Of a stretch of DNA of 64,000 bases, positions 24,936 through 34,516 are shown piece by piece. How positions within the stretch are numbered: position 1 is the stretch's first letter; each line of letters begins with the position of its first letter. Source of the DNA: Lachnospiraceae bacterium. Its GTDB lineage: Bacteria > Bacillota > Clostridia > Lachnospirales > Lachnospiraceae. A program made the position numbers and the translations under genes. Below the pieces are notes generated by a model. That model was not told the origin of the DNA and made no database searches. It saw only the letters and a program-made list of their open reading frames with translations. Location of the stretch: assembly GCA_009774375.1 (NCBI GenBank), contig VSNO01000002.1:12651-76650 (forward strand), read 5' to 3'.

Positions 24936-27125
24936 TTACTCCACCTCTTTCACACGCTCAAAATATTTCTGATACGCCAGGTACTCCCCCATCTGCACCG
25001 GCATCGGGATTCCGGCGCGCATCAGCGCGGAGCCATAATACGCTGTGCCAGTCTCCATATCCCTGTAAACCGCGTCCGCCTCCAGCCCTTTCAGCCTGAC
25101 ATAGCTCACGGTCATGTTTCCATGGATCTCCTGCATCACCACGTTCAGCAGTACCTGTTCCCTGTCCTCCGACACGAACGCCCACGCCGCGCATTCGTCC
25201 TCGAACGGATCGGACAGACGGTAGTAATCCCCGCTGCAGATCAGCGCCTCGTATTTCCTGTAGCATGCGATCTGCTTCCTGATCTCATCCTTCTCCCCGC
25301 CGGAGAGCGTCTCGGGATCCAGCTCATAGCCGAACGTTCCCGCCATCGCCACGACGCCTCTCGTGTGCAGGCTCACACTTCTCCCCGTCTGATGGTTCGG
25401 CACTGCGGACACATGGGAACCGACGACGGACACCGGGTAAAAGAAGGACGTTCCGTACTGGATCCGCAGCCGGTCGACCGCATCCGTGTTGTCGCTGCAC
25501 CAGATCTGCGGCGTATAATAGAGCATGCCGGCATCGAACCGTCCGCCGCCCCCGCTGCATCCCTCGATCAGCAGATCGGGATACCGCCGGATCAGCTTTT
25601 CGAGAAAATCGTAGACGCCCAGCACATAGTCGTATGTGACCTTCCCCTGTTCCCGCTCCGCGGAATAGATATCTGTAATGCTCCGGTTCATGTCCCACTT
25701 CACATACTCGATATTTCCCTGATCCAGCACCTTGCAGATCTGGTCAAACACATGGTTTCTCACGTCCTCCCTGGAAAAATCCAGCACCAGCTGGTTGCGC
25801 GAGAGGACAGGTTTTCTCCCCGGGATCTGTACAGCCCAGTCCGGATGCTGCCGGTAGACATCGCTGTCCTTTGACACCATTTCCGGCTCGATCCAGATAC
25901 CGAACTTGACTCCTGCCGCATTGACCTGCCGGACAAGCTCTCCCAGCGTACAGCCCAGCTTCTCCTCGTTGACCTGCCAGTCCCCTAGCCCGCTGTTGTC
26001 GTCGTTGCGCTTGCCAAACCAGCCGTCGTCCATCACCACCATGTCGATGCCCAGCTCCGCCGCCTCACGCGCCAGCCTGCAGATCGTCTCTCCGCTGAAA
26101 TCAAAGTACGCCGCCTCCCAGCTGTTGATCAGCACCGGTCTTGGCTGATGGCTGTATTTTCCCCTGCAGAGATGTTTCCGGATACAGCGGTGATATCTCC
26201 CCGACAGACCGGCAAACCCGTCCGCCGAGTGACACAGGATCGTCTCAGGTATCACAAGGGCCTCCCCCTTTTCGAGCGGGTAGTGAAACAGGTCGCTGTG
26301 CAGTCCCATCAGGGCTCTCGTCTGTCCATACTGGTCCTGTTCTACCTCGCACATGAAATTACCGCTGTAGACAAAGACCATGCCGTAACAGCTCCCCGCG
26401 TCCTCCGTCGCGTGCTTCTCAGCAAGGATCACTGCCGGATTGTACTGATGGCTGGAAGTCCCCCTTCGGCTCCCGATCATCTGGCACCCATGCGCGGCCG
26501 GCGTTCTCTGGAAATTGCGTTCCATCGCATGCCGCCCGTAAAAACTGATGAAGTCATAGTCCCCGCTGATAAGATCCAGACATGCCGATGACGCCTTTTC
26601 CACACAGATCGGATCGGAACCGGTGTTTCTGATCTCGGCGCTCCTCGTGATGATGTCATCCTCCTCGAGCACACCGTACCAGAGCCGTACCAGCACGCCG
26701 CCCACCGGATCCTCCAGCGTGATCTCCAGCGTCTCCGCCTCGTCGTCAGCCGCATACACAGCAGGAAGTCCCTTCAATGCGTATTTTCCCCTTTTGATCT
26801 CATGGCTGACATAGCGCAGATCACAGTACTCGGAACCGTCCGCGTTGCGTATCACAAGGGCGGCGCTGCGGTAATCGCCCGCGCCCGCCTGCGGATACTC
26901 CTGCGGCAGGACGTCCAGAGAGTATGTCCTGTCATTCCCGGCATCCGCCGGGTTTCCCGAAAATCCTCTGTCATAGTAGGTCAGGAGGTACTCCATGCTC
27001 CCGGATACCCTCGCCCCGTAATACAGATGTAACAGGAAACCCAGCGCATCCACCTTCATCTGGTATGTCGTGTGTTTTGTGTTCAATGTAAACAAATGAT
27101 TTTCCCGTTGATACTGAATTGCCAT
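24936..27125 (-). CDS. Alpha-galactosidase, glycoside hydrolase family 36
   Basis: A 729-residue cytoplasmic enzyme that removes terminal alpha-galactose, as in raffinose, melibiose or galactomannan fragments. The N-terminal beta-sandwich (about 1-320) is followed by the barrel with MVVMDDGWFGKRNDDNSGLG, the nucleophile Asp478 in EYVKWDMNRSI, CSGGGGRFDAGMLYY and the acid/base Asp548 in WCSDNTDAVDRL. Length and residue spacing match the long bacterial GH36 enzymes of the AgaA type. AGGAGAG precedes the ATG. It ends the second transporter operon, 18 bases after the MalG-like gene. Confidence 0.96.
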   Translation of the reverse strand: MAIQYQRENHLFTLNTKHTTYQMKVDALGFLLHLYYGARVSGSMEYLLTYYDRGFSGNPADAGNDRTYSLDVLPQEYPQAGAGDYRSAALVIRNADGSEYCDLRYVSHEIKRGKYALKGLPAVYAADDEAETLEITLEDPVGGVLVRLWYGVLEEDDIITRSAEIRNTGSDPICVEKASSACLDLISGDYDFISFYGRHAMERNFQRTPAAHGCQMIGSRRGTSSHQYNPAVILAEKHATEDAGSCYGMVFVYSGNFMCEVEQDQYGQTRALMGLHSDLFHYPLEKGEALVIPETILCHSADGFAGLSGRYHRCIRKHLCRGKYSHQPRPVLINSWEAAYFDFSGETICRLAREAAELGIDMVVMDDGWFGKRNDDNSGLGDWQVNEEKLGCTLGELVRQVNAAGVKFGIWIEPEMVSKDSDVYRQHPDWAVQIPGRKPVLSRNQLVLDFSREDVRNHVFDQICKVLDQGNIEYVKWDMNRSITDIYSAEREQGKVTYDYVLGVYDFLEKLIRRYPDLLIEGCSGGGGRFDAGMLYYTPQIWCSDNTDAVDRLRIQYGTSFFYPVSVVGSHVSAVPNHQTGRSVSLHTRGVVAMAGTFGYELDPETLSGGEKDEIRKQIACYRKYEALICSGDYYRLSDPFEDECAAWAFVSEDREQVLLNVVMQEIHGNMTVSYVRLKGLEADAVYRDMETGTAYYGSALMRAGIPMPVQMGEYLAYQKYFERVKEVE

Positions 27126-27143
27126 ACGCTCTTTTCTCTCCTA

Positions 27144-27989
27144 TTACTTCACGGCACCGTTCACGACACCGTTCAGGATCTGTTTCTGGCAGATGACATA
27201 GAAGATCAGTATCGGGATCAGTGACAATAGATAAGACGCAAATGCCAGATTATAGTTCGTTCCAAACTGTGTCTGGAAGTTCAGCTGCGCTAACGGCAGG
27301 GTGTTCTGGTCTGATCCCGCCAGGATCACGAGCGGCGTCATGACATCGTTCCACACAGCAAGCGCTGTCAGCACCGCGACCGTGGCATGCATCGGGCGCA
27401 TGATCGGGAAAATGATCTTCCAGTAAGTCCTCCACGTCGAAGCCCCGTCGACCTTCGCCGCCTCCTCCAGCGCCATCGGAATGTTCACCAGATAGCCCGA
27501 GTACAGGAGGATATTCATCGGCATGTAGAAGACGACATACAGGAGGATCACGCCGAACCAGTTCGCCAGTCCCATCTCCGCCGTCTGCTTTGCCAGCGGC
27601 ATCATCAGGATCGCGAACGGCACGAACATACCGCTGACGATAAACAGATAGACAAAGCTGTAAAATTTGCTGTGGCTCTTGTTCCTGCCCAGCGCATACC
27701 CCATCAGGGAATGAACCGCGATGGACAGCACGACTGTCGATATCGTGATCAGCAAGCTGTTCTTCAGGGAGTTCCAGAAGTCGGTCACACGCATCGCCTC
27801 CCTGAAATTGTCAAGGCTCCAGGTCTTGGGAAGCGACAGGATGCCGCTGACGCTGTTGGTCATCTCAGACGGCTGCTTGAACGCGATGACCAGCGTCATA
27901 TACAGCGGGAAAACGATCGCGGAAAGTCCTAAGATCAGCACGACCATCGCTGTCCAGTTTGTTTTCTTCGTCATACCTTCCTTCATCAT
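27144..27989 (-). CDS. Carbohydrate ABC transporter permease, MalG type (second system)
   Basis: A 281-residue permease with six hydrophobic helices. The EAA loop reads NIPMALEEAAKVDGASTWRT, followed by IIFPIMRPM. It starts with two ATGs (MMKEGMTKK); the first overlaps the MalF-like stop as ATGA and has GGAGGAGC upstream. Its partner genes are the MalF-like permease and the binding protein before it, and the alpha-galactosidase after it. Import of alpha-galactosides is therefore the likely function. No ATPase is encoded in the window. Confidence 0.95.
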   Translation of the reverse strand: MMKEGMTKKTNWTAMVVLILGLSAIVFPLYMTLVIAFKQPSEMTNSVSGILSLPKTWSLDNFREAMRVTDFWNSLKNSLLITISTVVLSIAVHSLMGYALGRNKSHSKFYSFVYLFIVSGMFVPFAILMMPLAKQTAEMGLANWFGVILLYVVFYMPMNILLYSGYLVNIPMALEEAAKVDGASTWRTYWKIIFPIMRPMHATVAVLTALAVWNDVMTPLVILAGSDQNTLPLAQLNFQTQFGTNYNLAFASYLLSLIPILIFYVICQKQILNGVVNGAVK

Positions 27990-28852
27990 AACTGCTCCTC
28001 CTTCTTACCGGTAAATTTCATCTGTGCTACAGAGACTGTCACGATCACCAAAAAGAATATCACGGCGTTGGCGCTCTGGAAACCGAACTGTCCGCCCGAC
28101 ATACCGTTGTTGTAAATCAGGTATGAGATGGACTCCGTGCTCTGCGCCGGGCCGCCCTTTGTCAATGCCATGATCTGGTCAAACACCATCAGGAAATTCT
28201 TCACGCACAGCACCATGTTGATCGAGAAGAACGGGATGATCAGCGGGAATGTCAGATAGCGGAACTGCTTCCAGCCTGTGGCGCCGTCCAGTCCGCCCGC
28301 CTCGTACACGTCCTCCGGCACCGTCTGCAGACCAGATATGTAGATGATCGTGTTCATCGCGACCGCCTGCCATGCGCAGACGATCATGATCCCGATCCAC
28401 GCCGAATCCGGGTCTGACAACATACTCCTGCTCATCGCATCCGAGCCGATCATGGAGCCGATCGCCGGAAGGATGTAGGTAAAGAAATAGTTGAAAATAT
28501 AACCTACAACGAGCGCACCCAGGATGTTCGGCAGAAAGTATGCGCCCCTGAAAAAGCTCTTGGCGCGTATCTTGCTGTTCAACGCCAGCGCCAGGATCAG
28601 GCTGACCACGTTCACCACGACGGTCGACACGATCGCGAGCTTAAAGGTAAACAGATACGATTTTCCGACACGCGCGTCAGAAAACAGGTCGATGTAGTTG
28701 CGGAATCCCACCCAGTCGTAACTGCCAAATCCCTTAAAATTTGTGAAGCTGTAGATCACACCGCGAATCAGCGGGATCGTGTTGAAGCAGACAAACAGCG
28801 CCAGTATCGGAATCGTGATCAGCATAAACGTCCTTTTTCTCTCATTCTTCAT
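27986..28852 (-). CDS. Carbohydrate ABC transporter permease, MalF type (second system)
   Basis: A 288-residue permease. After a basic start (MKNERKRTF) come six hydrophobic helices; the EAA loop is TVPEDVYEAGGLDGATGWKQ, followed by LTFPLIIPFFS. It lies 18 bases after the binding-protein gene and overlaps the MalG-like gene by four bases. The unit binding protein-MalF-MalG-GH36 is the standard layout for alpha-galactoside uptake (RafEFG/MsmEFG style) in Firmicutes. Confidence 0.95.
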   Translation of the reverse strand: MKNERKRTFMLITIPILALFVCFNTIPLIRGVIYSFTNFKGFGSYDWVGFRNYIDLFSDARVGKSYLFTFKLAIVSTVVVNVVSLILALALNSKIRAKSFFRGAYFLPNILGALVVGYIFNYFFTYILPAIGSMIGSDAMSRSMLSDPDSAWIGIMIVCAWQAVAMNTIIYISGLQTVPEDVYEAGGLDGATGWKQFRYLTFPLIIPFFSINMVLCVKNFLMVFDQIMALTKGGPAQSTESISYLIYNNGMSGGQFGFQSANAVIFFLVIVTVSVAQMKFTGKKEEQL

Positions 28853-28870
28853 ATTTTCACACCCCTTCTC

Positions 28871-30151
28871 CTAATTTCCATGATTTTTTTCGTAATCCTG
28901 TACCAGCCGGATAATGTCCCTGTTGTAGCGCAGCCAGTCCGTGTCGAACTTCAGCAAAAACGCGTCCACATCCTTCTGGAGCAGGAACGTCTGGATCTGC
29001 GCGTCCACCGCCATCTCCGACGGATAATAGTGATCCTGGTAGTCCGTCATCCTGCCCTCCGCGATATGCTGCGTCATGCCGTCCAGCATCGGTGACAGGG
29101 CAAAATCCCCCTCCTTGCACGGAATCGCGATCTGCGCGTCGATATACTGCTGAATATTCTCCTCCTCGTACAGGAAATCCAGCACCGCGTACGCGGCATC
29201 CTTGTTCTTGCAGTCCGCCATCACACAGAACTGGAGATCGATACCGGAGTTGAGCGTGTTCAGATCCGCGCTGTCGTTCGCCGGCATCACGAAGGAATCA
29301 ATGTTCAGATCCGGATTCACTGATAAGATCTGCGGGATCGCATAACTTCCGATGGGATACATCGCCGCCTCCCCGCGCGCAAATGCGGTGCAGGCGTCAT
29401 TGTAGCCGTATGCGAACGGATCGTCCACCGCATACTGCAGCAGGTCCAGATACTTTTCCGACACCTCCCTGTACTCCCTGGCAAAGTTCGTCTCACCCCT
29501 GTTGACCTGTTTGGTCACATCAGCCGGTGCGAGGCTGACCGCCATCGCGTTCCACGGTGCGAGACATGTCCATGTGTCCTTGAACCCGAAATAAAACGGC
29601 AGGATCCCCTCCGACTGGATCTCGGCGCACAGCGCGGTGAACTCCGACCAGTTCTGCGGGATCTCCCAGCCATGCTCCGCGAACATATCCCTGTTGTAGA
29701 GCACCCCCGCGGCGTTCGCCACATACGGGACCGCGTAGGAACCATCTGTCGGAACCAGCTCCAGCGCCTCATCGATATCCCGGTACGCCTGCTTGATGTT
29801 CTGCAGTCCCGGGTAATCCGATACATCTGCGAGGATCTCGGCGTCCACAAAATAAGAATAGTTGATATCCCCTCCGATCCCGATGATGTCCGGGTAGTCT
29901 TCACGGATAAACCTCGTTCTTAAAATCGTCATTGCGTCATTTGGAGAACTGATCTTCAGTTGAATATCGTCGTGCTCTGCATTGAACTTCTCTTCCAATG
30001 CATCAAAGTAACCCGCCGCTTCCGGCTTGTACTGGACGATCTCAATCTGTGTCTTGCCGCTGTCACCGGAAGATGCACAGCCCTGCATGCACACTGCCGA
30101 TGCCGCACAGCATAATGATATGCCGAAGTACCCTATTGCTTTTCCTTTCAT
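28871..30151 (-). CDS. Extracellular solute-binding lipoprotein (second system)
   Basis: A 426-residue lipoprotein. The signal peptide MKGKAIGYFGISLCCAASAV leads to a lipobox near MQGC (Cys25). The mature start is TQIEIVQYKPEAAGYFDALE, and the fold features of sugar-binding family 1 proteins are present: SEFTALCAEIQSEGILPFYF; AFARGEAAMYPIGSYAIPQI. The frame is open upstream to another ATG, but the ATG at 30151 has AAAGGAG before it and starts the signal peptide. It begins the alpha-galactoside operon and is divergent from the AraC regulator. Substrate assignment rests on the GH36 gene in the same operon. Confidence 0.92.
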   Translation of the reverse strand: MKGKAIGYFGISLCCAASAVCMQGCASSGDSGKTQIEIVQYKPEAAGYFDALEEKFNAEHDDIQLKISSPNDAMTILRTRFIREDYPDIIGIGGDINYSYFVDAEILADVSDYPGLQNIKQAYRDIDEALELVPTDGSYAVPYVANAAGVLYNRDMFAEHGWEIPQNWSEFTALCAEIQSEGILPFYFGFKDTWTCLAPWNAMAVSLAPADVTKQVNRGETNFAREYREVSEKYLDLLQYAVDDPFAYGYNDACTAFARGEAAMYPIGSYAIPQILSVNPDLNIDSFVMPANDSADLNTLNSGIDLQFCVMADCKNKDAAYAVLDFLYEEENIQQYIDAQIAIPCKEGDFALSPMLDGMTQHIAEGRMTDYQDHYYPSEMAVDAQIQTFLLQKDVDAFLLKFDTDWLRYNRDIIRLVQDYEKNHGN

Positions 30152-30262
30152 ACTACTTTCTCCTTTCTTTTTGATATAAAAATCATAACATATCATTATG
30201 CTATCCGTAAATGGCACTATTTCGCATGTTTTATGCCAAAATGCGATATTCTGTATCTTTAC

Positions 30263-30292
30263 TTGAAGTCATCTAGCATTTTGGTATATACT
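30263..30292 (+). promoter_or_regulatory. Likely promoter of the AraC-family regulator
   Basis: TTGAAG (30263-30268) and TATACT (30287-30292) are spaced 18 bases apart, about 40 bases before the regulator ATG. The same 180-base region must hold the divergent promoter of the binding-protein operon. AT-rich near-repeats (GCATGTTTTATGCCAAAATGCG, 30223 onward) may be regulator sites. Confidence 0.5.
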
Positions 30293-30332
30293 GGTCTTAG
30301 AAAACATTTTATGACAAAAAGGGAGTGGCCGC

Positions 30333-31214
30333 ATGAGCGAAGTCATTTTTTCCGTCTTTCCAAGTGAGAACTTTATCGACCTGGGACTGTACCAGTTTGG
30401 CTGGGAGAAGTGCGACCCGTCCCACTCCTTCGGCCCCGCCGCGAGAAACCATTACCTGTTCCACTACTGCATCTCCGGCACCGGTATCCTCTACGCCAAC
30501 AATGCAAAAGGCGTGTCGGTCCCGTACTCTGTCAAGAGCGGCCAGGGGTTTATGTGTTTTCCAAACCAGATCAACATGTACATCGCAGACCGCGAGATCC
30601 CGTGGGAGTACGTGTGGATCGAATTTGACGGACTGCGCGCCAAGGAGACGATCGAGCTGACCGGATTAAGCCCCGACCAGCCCGTCTACAAGGCCCGCTA
30701 CAAAGACCTCGCCGAGACGATGAAATCAGAGATGCTGTATATCGTTGAACACAAGGAGGAATCCCCCTTTCACCTGATCGGACACCTCTATCTGTTCATA
30801 GACAGCCTCGTCCGCTCCTGCAGCCTGACGCAGCTGAGCCGCGGAAACAGCCTGCGCGATTTTTATATACGCGAGGCAGTCTCTTTTATCGAGCAGAATT
30901 TTCAGAACGCGATCTCCGTGGAGGATATCGCGGCTTCCTGCGGTCTGAACCGGAGCTACTTCGGGAAGATCTTCCACGAGAATATGGGAAAATCCCCGCA
31001 GGAATTCCTCATCTCCTACCGAATGACAAAAGCTGCTGAGCTCTTAAAGCTCACCAGCTTATCCATTTCCGATATCAGCAATGCAGTCGGCTATCCAAAC
31101 CAGCTGCACTTTTCACGTGCGTTCAAACATGTGTATGGGATCCCGCCAAGACAGTGGCGGTATGAGCACGGTTCGCCGGAGGGTTTCCAGACTGCCCTCC
31201 CCAGATCCGAATGA
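30333..31214 (+). CDS. AraC-family transcriptional regulator (MsmR/RafR-like)
   Basis: A 293-residue regulator. The N-terminal part is an AraC-type cupin sugar-binding domain (NHYLFHYCISGTGILYANNA; PYSVKSGQGFMCFPNQINMY; EIPWEYVWIEFDG). The C-terminal domain has two helix-turn-helix motifs: ISVEDIAASCGLNRSYFGKI, then SISDISNAVGYPNQLHFSRA with FKHVYGIPPRQWR. AAAAGGGAG precedes the ATG. It is divergent from the alpha-galactoside transporter operon, the layout of MsmR/RafR-type activators that respond to raffinose or melibiose. Activation of that operon is the most likely role. Confidence 0.92.
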   Translation: MSEVIFSVFPSENFIDLGLYQFGWEKCDPSHSFGPAARNHYLFHYCISGTGILYANNAKGVSVPYSVKSGQGFMCFPNQINMYIADREIPWEYVWIEFDGLRAKETIELTGLSPDQPVYKARYKDLAETMKSEMLYIVEHKEESPFHLIGHLYLFIDSLVRSCSLTQLSRGNSLRDFYIREAVSFIEQNFQNAISVEDIAASCGLNRSYFGKIFHENMGKSPQEFLISYRMTKAAELLKLTSLSISDISNAVGYPNQLHFSRAFKHVYGIPPRQWRYEHGSPEGFQTALPRSE

Positions 31215-31223
31215 TCCGGTCCT

Positions 31224-32465
31224 CTACTCTATGAACGGATAACGGCATGTCGCGTTCCACAGGATCCACTCTTCGTACCCGGCATCATACACCGCCTGGA
31301 TCTGCTGCCGGATCTGCTCCGCCTCATAAGATATATGCCCGCTCACCCATGTCGCCGTGAATGCCTGCAGCCACGGACGCACGACCGCACAGCGCTCTCC
31401 CGCATGCTGCCCCAGCACTTCCTGTGACTGCATCAGCGCCTGATACACCGTGTCATACGGATGCGCGTCGGGCACGTCAAACCCGAATACGCCCGAACCA
31501 TAGTGTGAGGGATAGACCATGGGACTCAGCACGTCCACTGTCTTACCGAGCTGCGCATAATCCTGACCCACACGCTCGATGTCAGCCGCACTGCCGATCA
31601 CCGTGCCAAACACATCTGCCGTGACCACGATACCGCGCTCATGAAGCCGCTCGCCGGCGTAGGACAGAAATTCCGATATCGCCTGCTGCTTCGTATAGAC
31701 AGACATGTCAACCTTATAATCCGCAGCGTCCGCATCCTCTCCGATCGGAAAGCGCACATAGTCAAACTGTACCTCGTCAAACCCGGCGTCTGCCGCCGCC
31801 TGCGCGATCTCTGTCAGGTACGCCCACACCTCCTCGTCATACGGATTCACCCAGGCCAGCCCATAGGCATCTGTGACAAACCCGCCGTCTGGCTTTCGCA
31901 GGGCGCTATCGGTATAATTCTGTGCAAATACCGGGTCTTTGAAGCAGACAATTCTCGCGATCGTGTAGATGTCATGCTCTTTCAGCGTCTTCATCAGCGC
32001 GTCGATATCCCGTATATACGCCACGCCGTTTCCCATCTCCGCGACAGAATCTGTCTCCATCTTCCACGTGATCTCACCGTCATCGTTCTTGACATCGATC
32101 ACCATGGTGTTGAGCTGCGTCGCGTCGACAAGCGTGATCAGGTCGTTCATGCGCTCACTGCCCGCCACGGGCCCCGTCACATAGATCCCCCGCACCAAAG
32201 GGCGATCCACTGCTTCATCCTGCTCCGCCGCAGCTTCAGCTGGTTCCCTGTCCGCTTCCGTACTCCCAGACAAACCTGCCCCGGCACTTTCCGCGGTATC
32301 CTCAGATGTTTGTTCCCCGATCTGCGTATCTGTCTCCGAATCCATGACCGATTCCTCCTGCACCTCCGTCAGACGAAAGCCGGGAGCCGTTTCCTCCCTG
32401 TCACTGCACGACATGAGCCAGGGTATCAATAGTATCATCATGGTCAGTATCTGTATTCTTCTCAT
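31224..32465 (-). CDS. Lipoprotein with DUF4015 putative glycoside hydrolase domain
   Basis: A 413-residue surface lipoprotein with signal peptide and lipobox at LMSC (Cys20), then an acidic linker rich in E, S and A to about residue 90. From RGIYVTGPVAGSERMNDLIT the protein follows the DUF4015 (PF13200) pattern, a barrel related to GH13-like hydrolases: TMVIDVKNDDGEITW, then FDEVQFDYVRFPIGEDAD with its carboxylates, and VSADVFG-like VVTADVFGTVIG. The real substrate of this family is unknown; a cell-wall or glycan role is likely. It starts 6 bases after the YcxB-like gene, and its GAGGTGA site overlaps that stop, so the two are translationally coupled. Confidence 0.85.
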   Translation of the reverse strand: MRRIQILTMMILLIPWLMSCSDREETAPGFRLTEVQEESVMDSETDTQIGEQTSEDTAESAGAGLSGSTEADREPAEAAAEQDEAVDRPLVRGIYVTGPVAGSERMNDLITLVDATQLNTMVIDVKNDDGEITWKMETDSVAEMGNGVAYIRDIDALMKTLKEHDIYTIARIVCFKDPVFAQNYTDSALRKPDGGFVTDAYGLAWVNPYDEEVWAYLTEIAQAAADAGFDEVQFDYVRFPIGEDADAADYKVDMSVYTKQQAISEFLSYAGERLHERGIVVTADVFGTVIGSAADIERVGQDYAQLGKTVDVLSPMVYPSHYGSGVFGFDVPDAHPYDTVYQALMQSQEVLGQHAGERCAVVRPWLQAFTATWVSGHISYEAEQIRQQIQAVYDAGYEEWILWNATCRYPFIE

Positions 32466-32471
32466 CTTCTG

Positions 32472-34379
32472 TCACCTCGGCCGCTTTGCCGCCTCCTGCA
32501 TATTTACCCGCTGCTTCTGCTCCACACTCCATACCCTGTAGTTCGACAGATCCAGCCCTGTCGCTTCCCCGAAGTCCTCCGCCCATTCCGCAGTACAGAA
32601 AAACACGATCGCTCCCTGCCCGTTATCCCCGGCCGCATAGAAGAACTTCCCAGAGCCTCCCTGGACCAGCAGTGCGTTCAGCATCCCGAGCACATCGCCG
32701 TCGATCCAGTCATACTGCATGTCCATCACCCAGTGATACGGCTGTCCGTCCCACTCCAGACAGACCTCGACTTTTCCTTTTCCCTCTTCCCAGTTTACCT
32801 TCGACGTATCTTCACTGATGTCCGTCACGGTGTCAAGGCAGCTTCCCTGTGCCAGCGCGAGCATGCCATTCAGGATGTCCACATAGTCCGTACTGATATC
32901 AAGCCCCTCAAAATCAAACCAGAACACGTCCTTTGAATACTCTTCTACCGTAGTCCAGTCATCCTCACGATATCGCGGAGCGCCAAGTTCTGTCAGCAGC
33001 CACGTGTAGGGAAAGCCTTCGATCGAAGCCTGCATGCCGTACTCTGTCATAAATCCGCGCACAGACTCGACCGTCTCCTCCGGCACCTGCAGTCCAAAAG
33101 ATTCCAGTAATTCCACCTGCTCGTCCAGCGGTACATAGTCCGGATAATCTGCCGGATCAAAGGTCTCCGGACGATAAATCCCCTGCGACACGCCCTGTAC
33201 CTGATCGCGCATCTCCTGCACATGATCCCAGAAAATGCCCAGGAACAGACATGCCATGCTCAGTGCGGCAAAGAGCACAACGATCAAGAGAAAAGCCCAG
33301 TCTGGCAGATAATGCGTCTTCCGCCCCTGGACATACTTCACGCCTTTTTGCGCACAGAGTTCATGCAGCGCGGAAACCTGGCTCCAATCCTGAAAACTCT
33401 CCTTCGCGATCAATGTATAATGCTTCCTGTCCCTGTGAAATATGTAAAAAGCCTCCTCCGTCTCCACCAGATGTGCAAGTGTCTCCCACGGATAATCATT
33501 CCTGAGACCGCCTGGCAGCCTTGTGCAGACACCCGATTCCGACAGTGTGATCTGCCAGGCGCCGCACTCCCTGTCCCTGACTGCAGACGTCCTGATCTGC
33601 CTCCTGAGCGCTCTCTCCGGATCGCGCAGGAAGATCCGGGCAGTAATCAGTGCCGCAACGCACACGCCAAACAAGACAGACTGCCAGCTCAAATGTCCTG
33701 CCGCCAGATAGATGCAGGAGAGCATGACAAGCACTGCGAAAAAACTCCAGATCAGGACAAGGCGGAGCCGCTCCCTCATTCCGATCGTCCCGCTGGTCAT
33801 GATCCCAAGCGCCCCCTTCTGGACCCGCACCCATTTCACCTCGTCAAGCGTATAGGCAAAGCGCAGTCCCTCGTCTTCTGATCCTGCATGGATACTGCTG
33901 TCCTCTGCCGGCCGCGGATCACGGATCCTGTCCAGAAACCACTCCTGTTCCTGCCTGTCTGCAAATACCCGCAGCGGAACGATAAACCATGCCGGCCGCT
34001 GTGCTGTCTGCAGATAACCGAGCATGAGCAGACGGCGCGTCGTGCGGATCAGCTGTATGTCCCTGCACGGCACCTCGCTGCTGCCGCCCCTGTCCACCTT
34101 CAATATACCGTTTTCCACCCATAACGTCCACTTGCATCCGGTGATGCTTTTTCCGATGCTGACACAGCTGACCACAATCGATATCAGAAGCACCGCCGCG
34201 ATCAATACTACGATCCAGACTGCCACTCGCGGCAGCAGGATACACTCCAGCACCAGAATGAGCATCAGCCGGAACCACACCCACTTCCTGCACTTTGCCG
34301 ACTCTGCCCAGGCATGAAGACAAAATTCCATGATCTCTTGCCGTTCCAACATATATTCGTATTTTTTTACATATTCCAT
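32472..34379 (-). CDS. YcxB-like membrane protein with large extracytoplasmic C-terminus
   Basis: A 635-residue protein. After MEYVKKYEYMLERQEIMEF come two membrane helices (about 36-75) and a YcxB-like beta region (CKWTLWVENGILKVDRGGSS; RPAWFIVPLRVFADRQEQEW). Two more helices sit near residues 225-265, followed by a second YcxB-like block (YIFHRDRKHYTLIAKESFQD). A further helix lies near residue 375 before about 250 residues outside, containing ESFGLQVPEETVESVRGFMT. The YcxB unit is thus duplicated. The ATG at 34379 has AAAGGTAGG before it. Function is unknown; coupling to the DUF4015 lipoprotein suggests a joint role at the envelope. Confidence 0.65.
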   Translation of the reverse strand: MEYVKKYEYMLERQEIMEFCLHAWAESAKCRKWVWFRLMLILVLECILLPRVAVWIVVLIAAVLLISIVVSCVSIGKSITGCKWTLWVENGILKVDRGGSSEVPCRDIQLIRTTRRLLMLGYLQTAQRPAWFIVPLRVFADRQEQEWFLDRIRDPRPAEDSSIHAGSEDEGLRFAYTLDEVKWVRVQKGALGIMTSGTIGMRERLRLVLIWSFFAVLVMLSCIYLAAGHLSWQSVLFGVCVAALITARIFLRDPERALRRQIRTSAVRDRECGAWQITLSESGVCTRLPGGLRNDYPWETLAHLVETEEAFYIFHRDRKHYTLIAKESFQDWSQVSALHELCAQKGVKYVQGRKTHYLPDWAFLLIVVLFAALSMACLFLGIFWDHVQEMRDQVQGVSQGIYRPETFDPADYPDYVPLDEQVELLESFGLQVPEETVESVRGFMTEYGMQASIEGFPYTWLLTELGAPRYREDDWTTVEEYSKDVFWFDFEGLDISTDYVDILNGMLALAQGSCLDTVTDISEDTSKVNWEEGKGKVEVCLEWDGQPYHWVMDMQYDWIDGDVLGMLNALLVQGGSGKFFYAAGDNGQGAIVFFCTAEWAEDFGEATGLDLSNYRVWSVEQKQRVNMQEAAKRPR

Positions 34380-34455
34380 ATACGTCCTACCTTTTCGCGA
34401 TCCTGTACACTTTCCAAACAACCCCTTATCAGTTTAGCACAATCGTGCCATTATG

Positions 34456-34487
34456 AAAACCCCCAGAACGGATAAACCGTCTGGGGG
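34456..34487 (-). terminator. Terminator after glycogen phosphorylase
   Basis: On the minus strand CCCCCAGACGG pairs with CCGTTCTGGGGG (one mismatch) around a short TTTAT loop, followed by TTTTC. It stands 30 bases after the phosphorylase stop and before the next gene on the same strand. Confidence 0.85.
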
Positions 34488-34516
34488 TATGATCTGTTGT
34501 CTTATTCAGAAAATCC

